From positions 6,939-70,938 of the forward strand of contig DASYRX010000061.1 of NCBI GenBank assembly GCA_036003845.1: 64,000 nucleotides of DNA. Direction: 5' to 3'. The position numbers were made by a program, and so were the translations under genes. Positions 44,706-53,585 of the stretch are shown here, piece by piece (within the stretch, counting starts at the first letter, position 1; every line of letters starts with the position of its first letter). Below the pieces are notes generated by a model that was not told where the DNA came from, ran no database searches, and worked only from the letters and a program-made list of their open reading frames with translations. Source of the stretch: DASYRX01 sp036003845. Lineage in GTDB: Bacteria > Gemmatimonadota > Gemmatimonadetes > Gemmatimonadales > Gemmatimonadaceae.

Positions 44706-46217
44706 TCAGCGCCCGCCCGGCGACAGGCGCAGCTCGGCGAGCCTAACGCCGATGCCATCCGCGACGCGATCGACATCGCGTTGCGGCGTGAGCCAGTTGT
44801 TGCACAGGATGCTGAACATGATGAGTCGGCCGTCGGCGGCCGTGACGTAGCCGGACAGCGAACGCGCCATATCGAGCGTGCCTGTCTTGGCGCGCAGGTT
44901 GTCAGCCGCCGGCGTACCGCGCATCCGGCCGGCGATTGTACCGTCGACGCCGGCGATCGGCAGCGCATCGCGAAATACACCGAAGTTGGGCGAGCGGCGC
45001 ATGGCGTCGAGTACACGGATGATCGTTTCCGGCGAGACGACATCATGGCGCGACAGCCCGCTGCCATCGCGCACTCGGAATCCGTCGGATGCGGCACCCC
45101 AGGCGCGCAGTGCGTCGCCCACGATCCGTGCTCCCTCCTCTGGCGTCCCGATTGTGCCGCCCACGAGGCCGATCGTGCGCAACAACAGCTCGCCGATCTG
45201 ATTCTGGCTCGGCTTCTCGAAGACTTTGAGGATCGCACCTAACGAGTCCGAGCGCAGGGAGAACAGCGGCAGTCCTATCGGCTCGGGCCCTCCGTGAGTC
45301 GTGCTCGCGACCGCGCCGAACCGCGAGCTGTCGATCGTGATGCCGCGATCGAGGAGCGCTTCGCGCAGCGCCGCCAGATAGGCGTGTTGCTGGTCGCGGA
45401 AGGCGAGGCGACGCTCCGTGGAGTCGCCAGCCGCGATTGTGCCTTCGATGATGATGGTACCTAACGCGGTACTGTCGTGGAATACGCGCAGCCCTCGCCC
45501 GCCGCGCGCCGTGCTGTCGCCGCGACTGGCAGTACGGGCACGCACGCGCAGCGTGGGATACCTCAGGGCGGGCCCTGTGATGACCGTGACGGGAGCTCCG
45601 GAGTCCGCGCCCGCGCGGATTTGCAAACGCGTGAACCCTTCGTTGAACATGAGCTCGTCGACGCCGGCCGCGTACGAAAAGTCGAGATCGTCCCACGCCC
45701 AGCCAAAACCCAGCGCTGGAGCAGGGAACACGTCACCGGCACTTGTTAGGCGGCCCGCGATGCGTCGCACGCCCCGCGCCGCCAGCGAATCGGCGATCGC
45801 GCGCAGCGGCCGCATCGCATCCCCTTGCATTGCATCGCTGAAGGAGGGATCTCCGCTGCCGCGAATGAGCAGATCACCCTGCAGCACGCTGTCAGCGATC
45901 GCGCCGCCCGCGGCGAAGTGCGTCGCATAGCGATAGGCTGGCCCCAGGAGATCCAGAGCCACAGCACCGGTCAGCAACTTCTGGTTCGACGCGGGGATGA
46001 ACAGCTTGCCGGCGTTGCGCGAGTAGAGCGTGTCTCCGCGTAACGCGTCCACAATGAGCACACCCCACTGCGCCGAACGGAAGCGCGGATCCGCGAGGCT
46101 CGAGTCGATAAAGCGGCGGAGTTGCTCTTGCGGCGCCCGCGGCCGAGTACTGCGCCCGCCGGCGCTGGCGCATGCGACTCCACCTAACGCGATGACGATG
46201 GCGCCGAAGTACTTCAC
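44706..46217 (-). CDS. dacB: D-alanyl-D-alanine carboxypeptidase/endopeptidase (PBP4/S13)
   Basis: 503 aa. Lipobox VACA with Cys16 suggests a lipoprotein. The three penicillin-binding motifs are ASNQK (Ser77, Lys80), SQN in KPSQNQIGE, and KTGT near the C-terminus; DGSGLSRHD is typical of the S13 family. The long insert between motifs 1 and 2 is also family-typical. It trims or opens peptidoglycan crosslinks in the periplasm. Its ATG overlaps the mobB stop by 4 bp, an unexpected partner. Confidence 0.92.
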   Translation of the reverse strand: MKYFGAIVIALGGVACASAGGRSTRPRAPQEQLRRFIDSSLADPRFRSAQWGVLIVDALRGDTLYSRNAGKLFIPASNQKLLTGAVALDLLGPAYRYATHFAAGGAIADSVLQGDLLIRGSGDPSFSDAMQGDAMRPLRAIADSLAARGVRRIAGRLTSAGDVFPAPALGFGWAWDDLDFSYAAGVDELMFNEGFTRLQIRAGADSGAPVTVITGPALRYPTLRVRARTASRGDSTARGGRGLRVFHDSTALGTIIIEGTIAAGDSTERRLAFRDQQHAYLAALREALLDRGITIDSSRFGAVASTTHGGPEPIGLPLFSLRSDSLGAILKVFEKPSQNQIGELLLRTIGLVGGTIGTPEEGARIVGDALRAWGAASDGFRVRDGSGLSRHDVVSPETIIRVLDAMRRSPNFGVFRDALPIAGVDGTIAGRMRGTPAADNLRAKTGTLDMARSLSGYVTAADGRLIMFSILCNNWLTPQRDVDRVADGIGVRLAELRLSPGGR

Positions 46218-46777
46218 GAGGGCGCTCCGATCCGCCGCATGACCTGTTGCTCGACGAGGTCAGTGAGCCGCTGGACCACGTCGCTGGCGCCGATGTCAAA
46301 GGTCGCGATCGGCCACTGCGCCGCAGTTGCGTCCGTGACAATCGCCAGATACAAGCCCGCGTTAGGTTCATCCGCGCTGTACAGTGGGGAATCGTGCACG
46401 GCGCGGCGAAAGACTTCGACGCGCGGTAGATCGGACGCCTTGAACCCTTCGCACACGATGATGTCCGCCTCGCCAAGAAAACGTGCAGCGATCTCTCGCG
46501 GACCGAGCTCCTCACTCCAGCGCTGCACCAGCGCAAACTTGTCAGGCGCCGCCATCACGACACGCTCGGCGTTTCCCTCGTGATAATGCCGATACGTATC
46601 CGTTGTTGCCGGGTCGATGTTGAACGTGTGCGCGCCATGTTTGACCGTCATCACGCGATGTCCCCGCCGGTGCAGCTCGGCGGACAAACGCACAACGAGC
46701 GTCGTCTTCCCGCTGTTCTTACGACCGACGACCGTGAATATCGGCGGGGTCGGCAGCGCGGCTGGCGGCGGCGTCAT
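46214..46777 (-). CDS. mobB: Molybdopterin-guanine dinucleotide biosynthesis adaptor MobB
   Basis: 187 aa P-loop GTPase. FTVVGRKNSGKTTL (Walker A), VKHGAHTFNID and IIVCEGFK are the MobB fingerprints. It assists MobA. The 5' end overlaps mobA by 59 bp, so tight coupling is expected; an internal start could shorten the overlap (no good alternative start seen before the P-loop). Confidence 0.92.
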   Translation of the reverse strand: MTPPPAALPTPPIFTVVGRKNSGKTTLVVRLSAELHRRGHRVMTVKHGAHTFNIDPATTDTYRHYHEGNAERVVMAAPDKFALVQRWSEELGPREIAARFLGEADIIVCEGFKASDLPRVEVFRRAVHDSPLYSADEPNAGLYLAIVTDATAAQWPIATFDIGASDVVQRLTDLVEQQVMRRIGAPS

Positions 46778-47366
46778 ATGAGTTGGCGAGCGCGAGTTCT
46801 TCTGGCGAGTTCACGTTCATGAACATGATGGCCGGATCGCCAAAGCGCTGCACGTCGTCGAACGGCAGCCGCGCCACATTCACGTCGTCGAAGAACGCGA
46901 CGACCCGCCGCTCGTCCTGACCGAGGCACCGCTCGATTGGTGCGAGGCACGCCTGGGAGTAGTACGCGCAGAGCGGTTCCAAGCCTCGTTTCGATTCGCT
47001 CTCTGGAACGGCGGCGTCGGCGCTGCGACCAAGCGCGAGCAAGCGCCGCAGCAATGCCGTGGATACAAAAGGCATATCCCAGGCAACCAGCAGCACAGAC
47101 GTACCAGCGTGCGAGAGGGCCGCGTGGATGCCGCCGAGACTTCCGGCATCGAGAATGACATCGGAGCGGCGCCTAACGCCAGGGAGCCAGGAATCCGCGT
47201 CGGACGCGTTGGCTATGAGCAGGAGATCATCCACAACCTCGAGCAGGCGTGATCTGACGCGATCGATGATGCGTTCGCCGCCGACCCGTTCGAGTCCCTT
47301 CGGGCGTCCGCCGTAGCGGCTCGCGCGACCGCCGGCGAGGATCACGCCAGTAGATGCCGCGCTCAC
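46719..47366 (-). CDS. mobA: Molybdenum cofactor guanylyltransferase MobA
   Basis: 215 aa. LAGGRASRYGGRPKGL (GTP binding), LDAGSLGGIHAAL and AWDMPFV with the metal-binding Asp are conserved. It adds GMP to Mo-molybdopterin. The C-terminus runs ~20 codons into mobB. It starts 2 bp after fdhD stops. Confidence 0.93.
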   Translation of the reverse strand: MSAASTGVILAGGRASRYGGRPKGLERVGGERIIDRVRSRLLEVVDDLLLIANASDADSWLPGVRRRSDVILDAGSLGGIHAALSHAGTSVLLVAWDMPFVSTALLRRLLALGRSADAAVPESESKRGLEPLCAYYSQACLAPIERCLGQDERRVVAFFDDVNVARLPFDDVQRFGDPAIMFMNVNSPEELALANSYDAAASRAADPADIHGRRS

Positions 47367-47368
47367 GA

Positions 47369-48118
47369 TCAGGGGTTATGGATTTGCGGCTGTCCGCTCA
47401 CGGCGCGACCGATGAGGAGCATCTGCGCGGCGCGCGCGATATCGACAGCTATCGTGGACGGAACCGACGGTGTCGCCACCACGGCAATACGAGCACGCGC
47501 GGCTTTGTACGCGAGCTCGCCCGAGATGCGCCCAGTGACGAGCAGAATCAGATCGCGCGGATCATGTTCTGCTTGGAGCGCCGCGCCCATCACCTTATCG
47601 ACGGCGTTGTGGCGACCAATATCCTCGCTATGAAAGAGCAAGCGCTCGCCATCCGTGAGCGCAGCGGCGTGCACGCCACCAGTTTCTTTGTATCGCGTGC
47701 CGCGCCCGAATAAGTCCTTGAACAGCGCACGCAGCTTCGGCGTGTCCAACTCGGGGATCTTACTCTTGCGCCGGGGGACGTCGCCTAACGAGCCGAGTAT
47801 GGCGGTGACGGAGCCGCAGCCCGAGGCGAGGATGCGGCGGCGCTCCATGCCCTCGACGGTGTTGTAGCGCTCCGGCGGGACGTCGACCCAGAATCCGAGC
47901 TCCTTTGTGCAGGGCCGCATACGGACGATGTCGCGCATGCTCTCGATGTATCCCTCACCGAAGAGCCAGCCGATGACGAGGTCGTCGAGTTGATCCGGCG
48001 TGCACATCCACGTGACGATTGGCGCGCCGTTGAGCTCGAGCCAGACTGGTGTCTCTTCGACGGAATCGAGGGACGCCGCTGCGACAGGGTCGTGGGGAGT
48101 ACGAGCTGGATCAGCCAT
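47369..48118 (-). CDS. fdhD: Formate dehydrogenase accessory sulfurtransferase FdhD
   Basis: 249 aa. EETPVWLELNGAPIVTWMCTPDQLDDLVIGWLFGEGYI, read in parts, and SGCGSV, DIGRHNAVDKV, TGRISGELAYKAARA are strong FdhD signatures. It passes sulfur to the molybdenum cofactor before insertion into formate dehydrogenase. Only one cysteine is seen in the SGCG loop where Escherichia coli has a CxxC pair, a variation found in other FdhD proteins. Formate dehydrogenase itself is not in the window. Confidence 0.93.
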   Translation of the reverse strand: MADPARTPHDPVAAASLDSVEETPVWLELNGAPIVTWMCTPDQLDDLVIGWLFGEGYIESMRDIVRMRPCTKELGFWVDVPPERYNTVEGMERRRILASGCGSVTAILGSLGDVPRRKSKIPELDTPKLRALFKDLFGRGTRYKETGGVHAAALTDGERLLFHSEDIGRHNAVDKVMGAALQAEHDPRDLILLVTGRISGELAYKAARARIAVVATPSVPSTIAVDIARAAQMLLIGRAVSGQPQIHNP

Positions 48119-48126
48119 GGGCGTGC

Positions 48127-48546
48127 CTAACCACGGAACGAAGCGCTCAAGGTGTCGTCTTCGGCGACGCGTACTTCGACAACGCGTGCGGTGCCGTTTA
48201 TCGCCTGTTGCACGCGATCGAAGATGAAGCGCGCGAGATTCTCTCCCGTCGGCACGAGGGCGCCGTCCGCGAAGTCAGCCACTTCGAGATTGATGTTGCG
48301 ATGATCGAAGCGCTCGACGATCTCGCGTTTGAGGATCGTATCGAGTTGCGCGAGATCTACGACGAAGCCTGTGACTGGGTTGATGTCGCCGGCGACCGTT
48401 ACATCGCAGACGTATGAGTGGCCGTGATACGATGGTCGCGCGCAGAGTCCGAAGATAGCCGCGTTCTTGGCCTCATCCCACTCCGGCCGCCGGTAGCGGT
48501 GCGCCGCGGCGAAGCGGACGCGTCGAGTGAGCTCGGCAGTCGGCAC
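48127..48546 (-). CDS. queD: 6-pyruvoyl-tetrahydropterin synthase / QueD family protein
   Basis: 139 aa from GTG 48546, which sits 8 bp after the preceding stop; a longer version would overlap that gene by 43 bp. Zinc ligands His16 (FAAAH) and His41/His43 (YHGHSY), and the catalytic Cys35 in FGLCARP are present, with late FDHRNIN and PTGENLARFIF. The enzyme makes 6-carboxy-tetrahydropterin for queuosine or tetrahydropterin from dihydroneopterin triphosphate. Lying within a molybdopterin operon, a pterin-related role is plausible, but QueD is the default. Confidence 0.88.
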   Translation of the reverse strand: MPTAELTRRVRFAAAHRYRRPEWDEAKNAAIFGLCARPSYHGHSYVCDVTVAGDINPVTGFVVDLAQLDTILKREIVERFDHRNINLEVADFADGALVPTGENLARFIFDRVQQAINGTARVVEVRVAEDDTLSASFRG

Positions 48547-48554
48547 GACTGAGC

Positions 48555-49259
48555 CTAACGGAATAGCGCGACCGACACGCCTAACGTCGTCGCCCAATTA
48601 TGCCGCCAGACCGTGCGTTTGCCGTTGGGCGGCAGGAACGTGGAGTCGGGTCCCGTCTTGAGGAAATACGACTCGGGGTAGCGGATGCGGAAATAGTGAT
48701 CGATCAGATCCAGGCGCCAACTCCACTTGCCGCCCGGAACGATTCGCAGCGACGGCCCATACGAGAGCAAGAACGGCACGCCGACTCGGTACTGACTCTT
48801 GTCCGTTTTGCCCGAGAGGTCGGCCGCGAGCCCGACACTCGCGTTGACGCCCGGCTGTAGCGAGTGCCAGCTCTTGGCGCCGGTGAGTACGAGATCGAAT
48901 CCGAGGTCGCCGAACATGAGTGGCACGCTGGTGGTTCCTTGGCGCCGCTGCGCGGTTGGCAGCGTTGGGTCGACGACGTCACGTTCGGAGAAGACGCCAG
49001 CCAGCCGGCCGGTGAAGTACACTGGCCCGCCGAGTCGAATGGCGTAGCGCGCACCGACCATCGGTGCGGATGTGGGCGCGACGCCAGCCGGGTCTTTGCC
49101 GGCGTTGTAGTAGCCGGCGAAGTACGTAAGCGCGTGCTTGATGGAGACGTCGCGATACGGGCTGTGATCGGGAAGGTGGCCGACCTGCGCGTTGGCCTGT
49201 TGAGCAAGGATGGCAACGAGCGTGGCAAAGGCTGCGGTTCGGACAATGCGTAAAGTCAT
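48555..49259 (-). CDS. Hypothetical secreted/outer-membrane beta-barrel protein
   Basis: 234 aa with signal peptide (cleavage near ANAQ, residue 24) followed by alternating amphipathic strands and a terminal strand ending in Phe-Arg (TTLGVSVALFR), consistent with an 8-10-strand barrel. No family recognised. It ends with a TAG within a CGTTAGG word. In operon between gpmI and queD. Confidence 0.6.
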   Translation of the reverse strand: MTLRIVRTAAFATLVAILAQQANAQVGHLPDHSPYRDVSIKHALTYFAGYYNAGKDPAGVAPTSAPMVGARYAIRLGGPVYFTGRLAGVFSERDVVDPTLPTAQRRQGTTSVPLMFGDLGFDLVLTGAKSWHSLQPGVNASVGLAADLSGKTDKSQYRVGVPFLLSYGPSLRIVPGGKWSWRLDLIDHYFRIRYPESYFLKTGPDSTFLPPNGKRTVWRHNWATTLGVSVALFR

Positions 49260-49264
49260 AGTCG

Positions 49265-50797
49265 TTAGGTGACGCGCAGATCGCGCCCTGTCATGTCAGT
49301 CGGTTGCTCGAGTCCCAGCATGGCGAGCAGAGTTGGTCCCACGTCGCAGAGGGCCCCGCCGGATCGAATCGGCCGGTCTCCTTCTGGATCTACGATAGTG
49401 AGTGGGACGGGGTTCGTTGTGTGCGACGTGTGCGGCCCGCCGGTCACGGGATCGATCATCATCTCACAATTGCCGTGGTCAGCCGTCAGGATAACGGCGG
49501 CGCCAACAGATTCGGCGGACGCGAGTACCCGCGTTAGGCAGCGATCCACGCATTCCACCGCCCGGATCGCGGCATCCAGCACGCCGGTGTGACCCACCAT
49601 GTCGCCATTGGCGTAGTTACACAGGATGAAGTCGTACGTTTCGCCTTCGATGGCGCGGCAGAGCCCATCGGTGACCTCTACGGCCGACATCTCGGGCTTG
49701 AGGTCGTACGTGGCAACCTTCGGGCTTGGCACGAGCAGCCGGTCCTCGTTTGGAAATGGATGCTCAACCCCACCATTGAAGAAGAACGTCACATGCGGAT
49801 ACTTCTCGGTCTCCGATGTGTGGAACTGCCGCATGCCGGCCTGAGAGATGACTTCCGAGACGCCGCAGGCGAGTGAAAACGGTGGAAAGGCGATAGGGTA
49901 GGGAAACGTCTCATCGTACTGCGTCATCGTCGACAGCGTTAGGCGCGGCCGGACGCTCACAGCGAGGTGCGCGAGACCGGGATCCATCAAGGCGCGCACG
50001 ATCTGGCGCATGCGGTCGGAGCGGAAGTTGAAGCAGAAGACCACGTCGCCGTCCTGCATCATGCCGACCGGCTTGCCGTCTGCGTGCACGACGGCCGGCG
50101 TGATGAATTCGTCGGTCTCGCCGCGCGCGTACGCTTCGCTTATTGCGACGACGGGATCTTCGACCCTTGTGCCTTTGCCGAGCACGATCGCGTCGTACCA
50201 TTTCTTGACGCGCTCCCAACGATTGTCGCGGTCCATGCCGAAGTAACGTCCGCCTAACGTGGCTATCCTAGCGCGCCCTTCGGCCTTCGCGACGGTTTTC
50301 TCCATGAAGCCCAGCCCAGACGTCGGCGGCGTGTCGCGGCCGTCGAGCAGGGCGTGAATGACGACCCGCGGCACGCGCTCCCGCTCGGTCAGATCGATCA
50401 AAGCAAAGATGTGCTCGTCCAGGGCGTGCACCCCGCCAGTCCCGATCAGGCCCATCAGGTGCAGCGTATGCCCCGAGTTTCGGGCCGCTGCGCACGCTGC
50501 CTTTAGCGTGGGGTTCGTGAAGAACGTTCCGTCGGCGATGGCGTCACTGATCCGCACCATGTCCTGCTTCACGACGCGCCCGGCGCCGAGATTGAGGTGC
50601 CCCACTTCGCTGTTCCCCATCTGGCCGGCGGGGAGACCGACAGCCTTACCCGAGGTATTGATCAAGACGTGGGGCCGGTTCTCGAGTAGTCCCTTCCACG
50701 TGGGCATGCGTGCGAGCGCAACGGCGTTGCCTTCGCGCTCCTCGCGGTGACCGACGCCGTCGAGCACAATGAGCACCACAGGGCGCTTACGGTGCAT
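49265..50797 (-). CDS. gpmI: Cofactor-independent phosphoglycerate mutase
   Basis: 510 aa from the ATG at 50797. Alkaline phosphatase superfamily fold: LIVLDGVG with metal Asp, catalytic Ser63 in GNSEVGH, HALLDGRDTPP, GGRYFGMDRDNRW, FFFNGG, and TADHGNCE with metal residues. It interconverts 3- and 2-phosphoglycerate. Its TAA is inside a CCTAACG word. First gene of the gpmI-to-moeA operon; divergent from the L,D-transpeptidase-like operon across 99 bp. Confidence 0.96.
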   Translation of the reverse strand: MHRKRPVVLIVLDGVGHREEREGNAVALARMPTWKGLLENRPHVLINTSGKAVGLPAGQMGNSEVGHLNLGAGRVVKQDMVRISDAIADGTFFTNPTLKAACAAARNSGHTLHLMGLIGTGGVHALDEHIFALIDLTERERVPRVVIHALLDGRDTPPTSGLGFMEKTVAKAEGRARIATLGGRYFGMDRDNRWERVKKWYDAIVLGKGTRVEDPVVAISEAYARGETDEFITPAVVHADGKPVGMMQDGDVVFCFNFRSDRMRQIVRALMDPGLAHLAVSVRPRLTLSTMTQYDETFPYPIAFPPFSLACGVSEVISQAGMRQFHTSETEKYPHVTFFFNGGVEHPFPNEDRLLVPSPKVATYDLKPEMSAVEVTDGLCRAIEGETYDFILCNYANGDMVGHTGVLDAAIRAVECVDRCLTRVLASAESVGAAVILTADHGNCEMMIDPVTGGPHTSHTTNPVPLTIVDPEGDRPIRSGGALCDVGPTLLAMLGLEQPTDMTGRDLRVT

Positions 50798-50896
50798 GGT
50801 AGATTTGTGCGGGAGCGGCATTTGGCGGCGTCAGAACGGGAAAAGTATCGGCGGGCCGATCCCCCAACCAGCGAGTACGGCACCTTCAAGGAGTCC

Positions 50897-51583
50897 ATGG
50901 CAGAACGCTGGCGTGCCTTTCGACAACGTTATCCGCTCGGTAGCATCGCGCTCGTTCTGATCATTGCGCTGCTCGTTGTGGCCAACGGCTGGGTCATTTC
51001 GCGCTGGTGGCGCTACAGCAGCGAGACTTCACGCCTCCGCTCGAACATGAGCGACGTGGAGAAGACGCGAGTCGACGTCGAGATGGCTGACCAACAGAAT
51101 CGGCTGCGCGTCATGATGGAGCTGCTACGTCGTCAGGCGCGCGGAGAACAAGACCTCCACCTCGCCGTAGTCGTGGATAGCGGACTGATGCGGTTGCAAC
51201 GAAGCGGTGCCGTCTTACGATCGATGCCGATTCGGATAGGGCCAGAGCGCGCCATCGGAAGCGGGCCGAGCGCCGGGCGCATCGTCGCGCCGCGTGGCGA
51301 ACGCACCGTCGATCGCGTGATCTCAGCTCGGCAGCAGTGGGCCGTGCCGGCGTGGGTGTATCGCGATCGGGGTCTTCCGGCACCTAACGATACCGTTGTG
51401 CGCGGCGGGCTCGGACCCGTCGGCGTCATTCTGTCGGACGGGACTGTGATCTATGCCACGCCGGATGCGGGACCGTTGGCCGATTCGAGTTACGTGATGC
51501 CAGGATCGGTGCGTGCGGATCGCGCCGACCTGCGGGCGATAGCTCCGAACCTCAGCCCAGGAATGAAGGTATACTTTTACTGA
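50897..51583 (+). CDS. Catalytically altered L,D-transpeptidase-like membrane protein
   Basis: 228 aa from ATG 50897, backed by AAGGAG just upstream (a GTG at 50807 is in frame). A membrane anchor (about 12-35) and coiled coil (40-85) precede a YkuD-like domain aligned by eye with the next gene: PRG...W.VP.W.Y, then LSDGTVIYATPD where the active copy has LGDGYALHGTDV, and MPGSVRADRADL where the active copy has SHGCVRLRNEDI. The catalytic Cys is replaced by Ser (S204) and both conserved His residues are absent. The stop overlaps the next start (TGATG). Probably a regulatory or structural partner of the active enzyme. Confidence 0.75.
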   Translation: MAERWRAFRQRYPLGSIALVLIIALLVVANGWVISRWWRYSSETSRLRSNMSDVEKTRVDVEMADQQNRLRVMMELLRRQARGEQDLHLAVVVDSGLMRLQRSGAVLRSMPIRIGPERAIGSGPSAGRIVAPRGERTVDRVISARQQWAVPAWVYRDRGLPAPNDTVVRGGLGPVGVILSDGTVIYATPDAGPLADSSYVMPGSVRADRADLRAIAPNLSPGMKVYFY

Positions 51584-52476
51584 TGACGAGCCCGATGAAA
51601 ACTCGCGAACCTGCAGCTACACGCAGCGACGCGAAATCATTTGGAGCCTGGTTGCTGGTCGCGGTTCTCTTGCTGCTTGGCTCGCTAGGCGCTGTGAGCG
51701 CGGCAACCGCAACGTCTCGTTATGAGCGAGACGTGGCGCGCATGGTCTTCAACGACAACCTACAGGTGCTTGAAGACGCGCGCCGCAAGGCCGGGTCTGC
51801 TGCCGATTCACTCAAGGACGAGCTTGCAACGAGCCGCGACCCTGAGCACGAAGACCAGTACATCGTGATCAGCATTGCCGATCACCGATTGTGGTATAAG
51901 CGCAAGGATGAGGTCGTGTTCACGACGCGCGTCGCCACCGGGAGCGGCAAAGTCCTCGCCAAGAGTACCAAGGCCAAAACGAAGGAGGACTCGGAGTGGA
52001 AGTTCGAAACGCCCCGTGGCCGCCTCGTCGTCAAGAACAAGGAGACTGATCCATTTTGGGTGCCGCCCGACTGGCACTACGTCGAGATCGGGCACAAGAA
52101 GAAGGCGCAGCCGGTTCAGCTCAAGCGTGGCGCGCCGATCCCGCTATCCGACGGATCGACGATCTTCGTAGACGACGCTGAAATCGTTAGGCAGTTCGCG
52201 GACGGGCGAGCTGAAGTATTGGAGGGGGGCGAGGGGCGGGAAATAGTCGCAGATGGGAAAATTTTCATTCCACCCTTCGGAACCAACAATAGAAAATTCT
52301 CAGGCGTAGTCGGCACGCATCGTTTGAACCTCGGCGATGGTTATGCACTGCACGGCACCGATGTGCCGAGCTCCATCGGACGATCTGTGAGTCACGGATG
52401 CGTGCGACTGAGGAACGAAGACATCGAGACGTTGTATCAACTCGTGCCTGTAGGGACGCCCGTTTACATCTATTGA
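51583..52476 (+). CDS. L,D-transpeptidase (YkuD family)
   Basis: 297 aa. One N-terminal membrane anchor (about 21-42), a helical linker, then a YkuD domain starting YIVISIADHRLWYKR. Active site: His257 in ALHGT, His271 and Cys273 in SHGCVRL. The domain carries a ~60-residue insertion (VEIGHKKK...). It forms 3-3 crosslinks in peptidoglycan or attaches proteins to it, in the periplasm. Translationally coupled to the altered paralogue upstream. Confidence 0.92.
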   Translation: MTSPMKTREPAATRSDAKSFGAWLLVAVLLLLGSLGAVSAATATSRYERDVARMVFNDNLQVLEDARRKAGSAADSLKDELATSRDPEHEDQYIVISIADHRLWYKRKDEVVFTTRVATGSGKVLAKSTKAKTKEDSEWKFETPRGRLVVKNKETDPFWVPPDWHYVEIGHKKKAQPVQLKRGAPIPLSDGSTIFVDDAEIVRQFADGRAEVLEGGEGREIVADGKIFIPPFGTNNRKFSGVVGTHRLNLGDGYALHGTDVPSSIGRSVSHGCVRLRNEDIETLYQLVPVGTPVYIY

Positions 52477-52526
52477 ATTCGGTGTTACCATAGCGCGCCC
52501 GCCACGGCGGGAAACACTGTTTGTGT

Positions 52527-52540
52527 GTGTCATGTGACAC
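52527..52540. promoter_or_regulatory. 14-bp palindrome before the first M15 gene
   Basis: GTGTCA-TG-TGACAC, a perfect palindrome in the 182-bp gap between the transpeptidase stop and the M15 peptidase start. The size and symmetry suit a dimeric regulator; its identity is unknown. It is distinct from the TGTGA-N6-TCACA site at 36614. Confidence 0.4.
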
Positions 52541-52658
52541 GCACCGTGCGATTCGGTTACGGGAGGAAGTGAGGAGCGTCCCGCAAGTGTTCCTGCCGCA
52601 TTCCCCCACGGTCGGGCGGTATCGCGGCGAATCGTGGACCCGAACACGTTGCCGCGTT

Positions 52659-53585
52659 ATGCAGCCGAGCACTTGTAAGGCGGATCGGCACCGCCATGCA
52701 CGAACGACATACCTAACGACTGTAGCGCTGCTCGCCGTTCTTGGCGCGGCCCCCCTGGCTGCCCAAAACGGGCCGACGGCCGGCGCCGATAGCGCGCTCA
52801 CACGGGCTCTCGTGGGGCGCAGCGGTGCTTTGCGCGCGCTTTTCGTCCATCCGGCCGAAACGCCGCGCTTTGAGGTCACCGCGCTTACGCGGTTGTTCGG
52901 AGATAGCAGCCATTTGGCGCCTGGGGTATACAGCGCTGTCGACTCAGTGACGCGAGAGCGCTTTGCGCTCATTTCATTGCTGCCATTCTCGGCGAAACAG
53001 GGCTCCCGTATCGGCACGTACCACATCGGGTATTGGCCCGGCGAGCGTCGTGGGACGCAGGACGAGCAACCGGCAGGGTTCGTGGAAGTGACTGTTGAGA
53101 ATCAGGACACGCACGTCTCGGAGCATTTCCGTTTGAAGGATTTCCTCACACACGACCAACAGCCTGTCTGGCCGAAGTACCTCGTTTTGCGCGAGGAGCT
53201 GGTCGAAAAGCTGGAACTTGTGATGCGTGAACTACGCGGCGTCGGCGTGAAGGACCCACATTTGGTGATCATGTCAGGATTCCGCACACCGCAGTACAAC
53301 GCGCAGGGGATTCGACGTGGACGCGCACGGGACAGCCGTCATCAATACGGCGACGCGGCGGATGTGTACGTCGATGCAAACGGCGATGGCCGGATGGATG
53401 ATCTCAATCGCGACGGACGCGTGACCAAGGCCGATGCGACGGTGCTAGCGAAGGCATTCGAGCGCGTGGAGAAGGAGTATCCCGATCTGGTTGGCGGCAT
53501 GGCGATCTACAAGGCCACTCGCCTTCATGGGCCGTTCGTTCATGTCGACGTGCGCGGCGAACGCGCACGCTGGGCTCGCAGCTGA
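52659..53585 (+). CDS. M15/DUF882-type peptidase with EF-hand-like insert
   Basis: 308 aa from ATG 52659; the ORF extends further upstream without conservation. Signal peptide ends AAPLAAQ. The C-terminal domain has MSGFRTPQYN, DSRHQYGDAADVYVD and FVHVDVRG, providing the His/Asp/His zinc site of M15 (VanY/DUF882) D,D- or L,D-carboxypeptidases. Between them is a DANGDGRMDD...NRDGRVTKAD pair that looks like dockerin/EF-hand calcium loops; the downstream paralogue has only a remnant. Periplasmic peptidoglycan hydrolase expected. Confidence 0.85.
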   Translation: MQPSTCKADRHRHARTTYLTTVALLAVLGAAPLAAQNGPTAGADSALTRALVGRSGALRALFVHPAETPRFEVTALTRLFGDSSHLAPGVYSAVDSVTRERFALISLLPFSAKQGSRIGTYHIGYWPGERRGTQDEQPAGFVEVTVENQDTHVSEHFRLKDFLTHDQQPVWPKYLVLREELVEKLELVMRELRGVGVKDPHLVIMSGFRTPQYNAQGIRRGRARDSRHQYGDAADVYVDANGDGRMDDLNRDGRVTKADATVLAKAFERVEKEYPDLVGGMAIYKATRLHGPFVHVDVRGERARWARS

